NCBI RefSeq assembly: GCF_014695915.1
Contig: NZ_JACJPF010000064.1
Span: forward strand, 1 to 64,000
Direction of reading: 5' to 3'
DNA: 64,000 nt
Source: Trichocoleus sp. FACHB-40
Lineage (GTDB): Bacteria; Cyanobacteriota; Cyanobacteriia; Cyanobacteriales; FACHB-T130
A program made the translations under genes and the position numbers. The notes beneath the pieces are model-generated. The model did no database searches, had not been told where the DNA came from, and saw only the letters and a program-made list of their open reading frames with translations. How positions within the stretch are numbered: the stretch's first letter is position 1; each line of letters begins with the position of its first letter. Shown in pieces: positions 63,785-64,000 of the stretch.

Positions 63785-64000
63785 ATGACCGTTACCATTC
63801 CCATTCGTGCCATTGAACTCACTCCCGGTAGCACAATTAGCATTCATAACTTGTCTTGGCAAGACTTTGAACAGATTCTTACGGAACTGGGAGAAAAGCG
63901 CAGCACCCGCATTGCATACTACCGAGGTACGCTCGAAATCATGTCTCCTCTAGCACTGCACGAACGCCCTCATCGCATTATTGCTTACATCCTCACAACG
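63785..64000 (+). CDS. Uma2 family (DUF820) protein, N-terminal part (cut by window end)
   Basis: 72 codons from ATG 63785, preceded by ATGGAGGAACACC (a good GGAGGA ribosome-binding site): MTVTIPIRAIELTPGSTISI, HNLSWQDFEQILTELGEKRS, TRIAYYRGTLEIMSPLALHE and RPHRIIAYILTT. The last motif (E-x-MSPL-x-x-HE) is the Uma2 signature. The catalytic strands lie outside. A separate lineage from the Uma2 at 28553, which starts differently. Confidence 0.88.
   Translation, partial: MTVTIPIRAIELTPGSTISIHNLSWQDFEQILTELGEKRSTRIAYYRGTLEIMSPLALHERPHRIIAYILTT

Overview
The window is chromosomal DNA of a cyanobacterium, most likely a filamentous one. It opens with the 3' end of psbA (photosystem II D1). It carries an NDH-1 CO2-uptake cluster (ndhF3/ndhD3/cupA type), ycf23, the cyanobacterial ATP synthase beta-epsilon pair, XisH/XisI homologues and PEP-CTERM proteins. 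GCGATCGC (HIP1) palindromes are dense throughout, and intergenic heptamer arrays (CCCCAAT/CCCCAGT type) are abundant. The genus cannot be fixed from the sequence alone.

Layout. 0-4.2 kb: psbA end, a TPR protein, an alpha/beta hydrolase and a two-domain rhodanese. 4.6-10.3 kb: ndhF-ndhD-cup cluster of an NDH-1MS CO2-hydrating complex, with a CDP-alcohol phosphatidyltransferase gene lodged between ndhD and cup. 10.4-25.2 kb: a Ser/Thr kinase, Ycf23, a sugar aminotransferase, a FetB-like permease, an Rpn-type protein, an SDR, sucCD, a second Ser/Thr kinase whose 5' end and leader are duplicated in an exact 355-bp tandem, and hisC. 25.2-34.5 kb: an accessory region full of small duplications. It has a nudC fragment beside intact nudC, two paralogous secreted proteins with duplicated upstream DNA, a decayed copy of the DUF5674 gene start, HIP1-bounded repeats, an Uma2 protein, XisHI, a RelE/ParE-like toxin-antitoxin pair and several orphan genes. 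34.5-44.9 kb: fasciclin protein, pirin divergent from a PadR regulator, a three-gene ABC-2 exporter operon, leuB and prepilin peptidase. 44.9-51.9 kb: a hybrid histidine kinase with a heptamer array inserted in its ATPase domain, a DUF4230 protein, a solitary IsrB-like (RuvC only, HNH-less) RNA-guided nickase gene and a four-carbon sugar acid kinase. 52-54.3 kb: minC, minD, minE. 54.3-59.4 kb: two exported PEP-CTERM-type proteins in gene-poor DNA, with a related upstream block, plus the remnant of a third. 59.4-64 kb: ATP synthase beta and epsilon, a TPR lipoprotein-like/exported protein between direct repeats, and the start of another Uma2 gene.

How genes work together. NdhF/NdhD/Cup form the variable module that turns the core NDH-1 complex into a redox-driven CO2 hydration pump. 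MinCDE place the division septum. SucC and SucD are translationally coupled subunits. The ABC-2 ATPase and two related permeases form one exporter. Pirin and PadR share a divergent promoter region.

The observations most worth following are the IsrB-like element with its possible guide RNA, the related blocks upstream of the PEP-CTERM genes, the heptamer array inside a kinase domain, the exact 355-bp tandem duplication, and an 88-nt structured element downstream of sucD. All identifications come from reading motifs; no database search was run.
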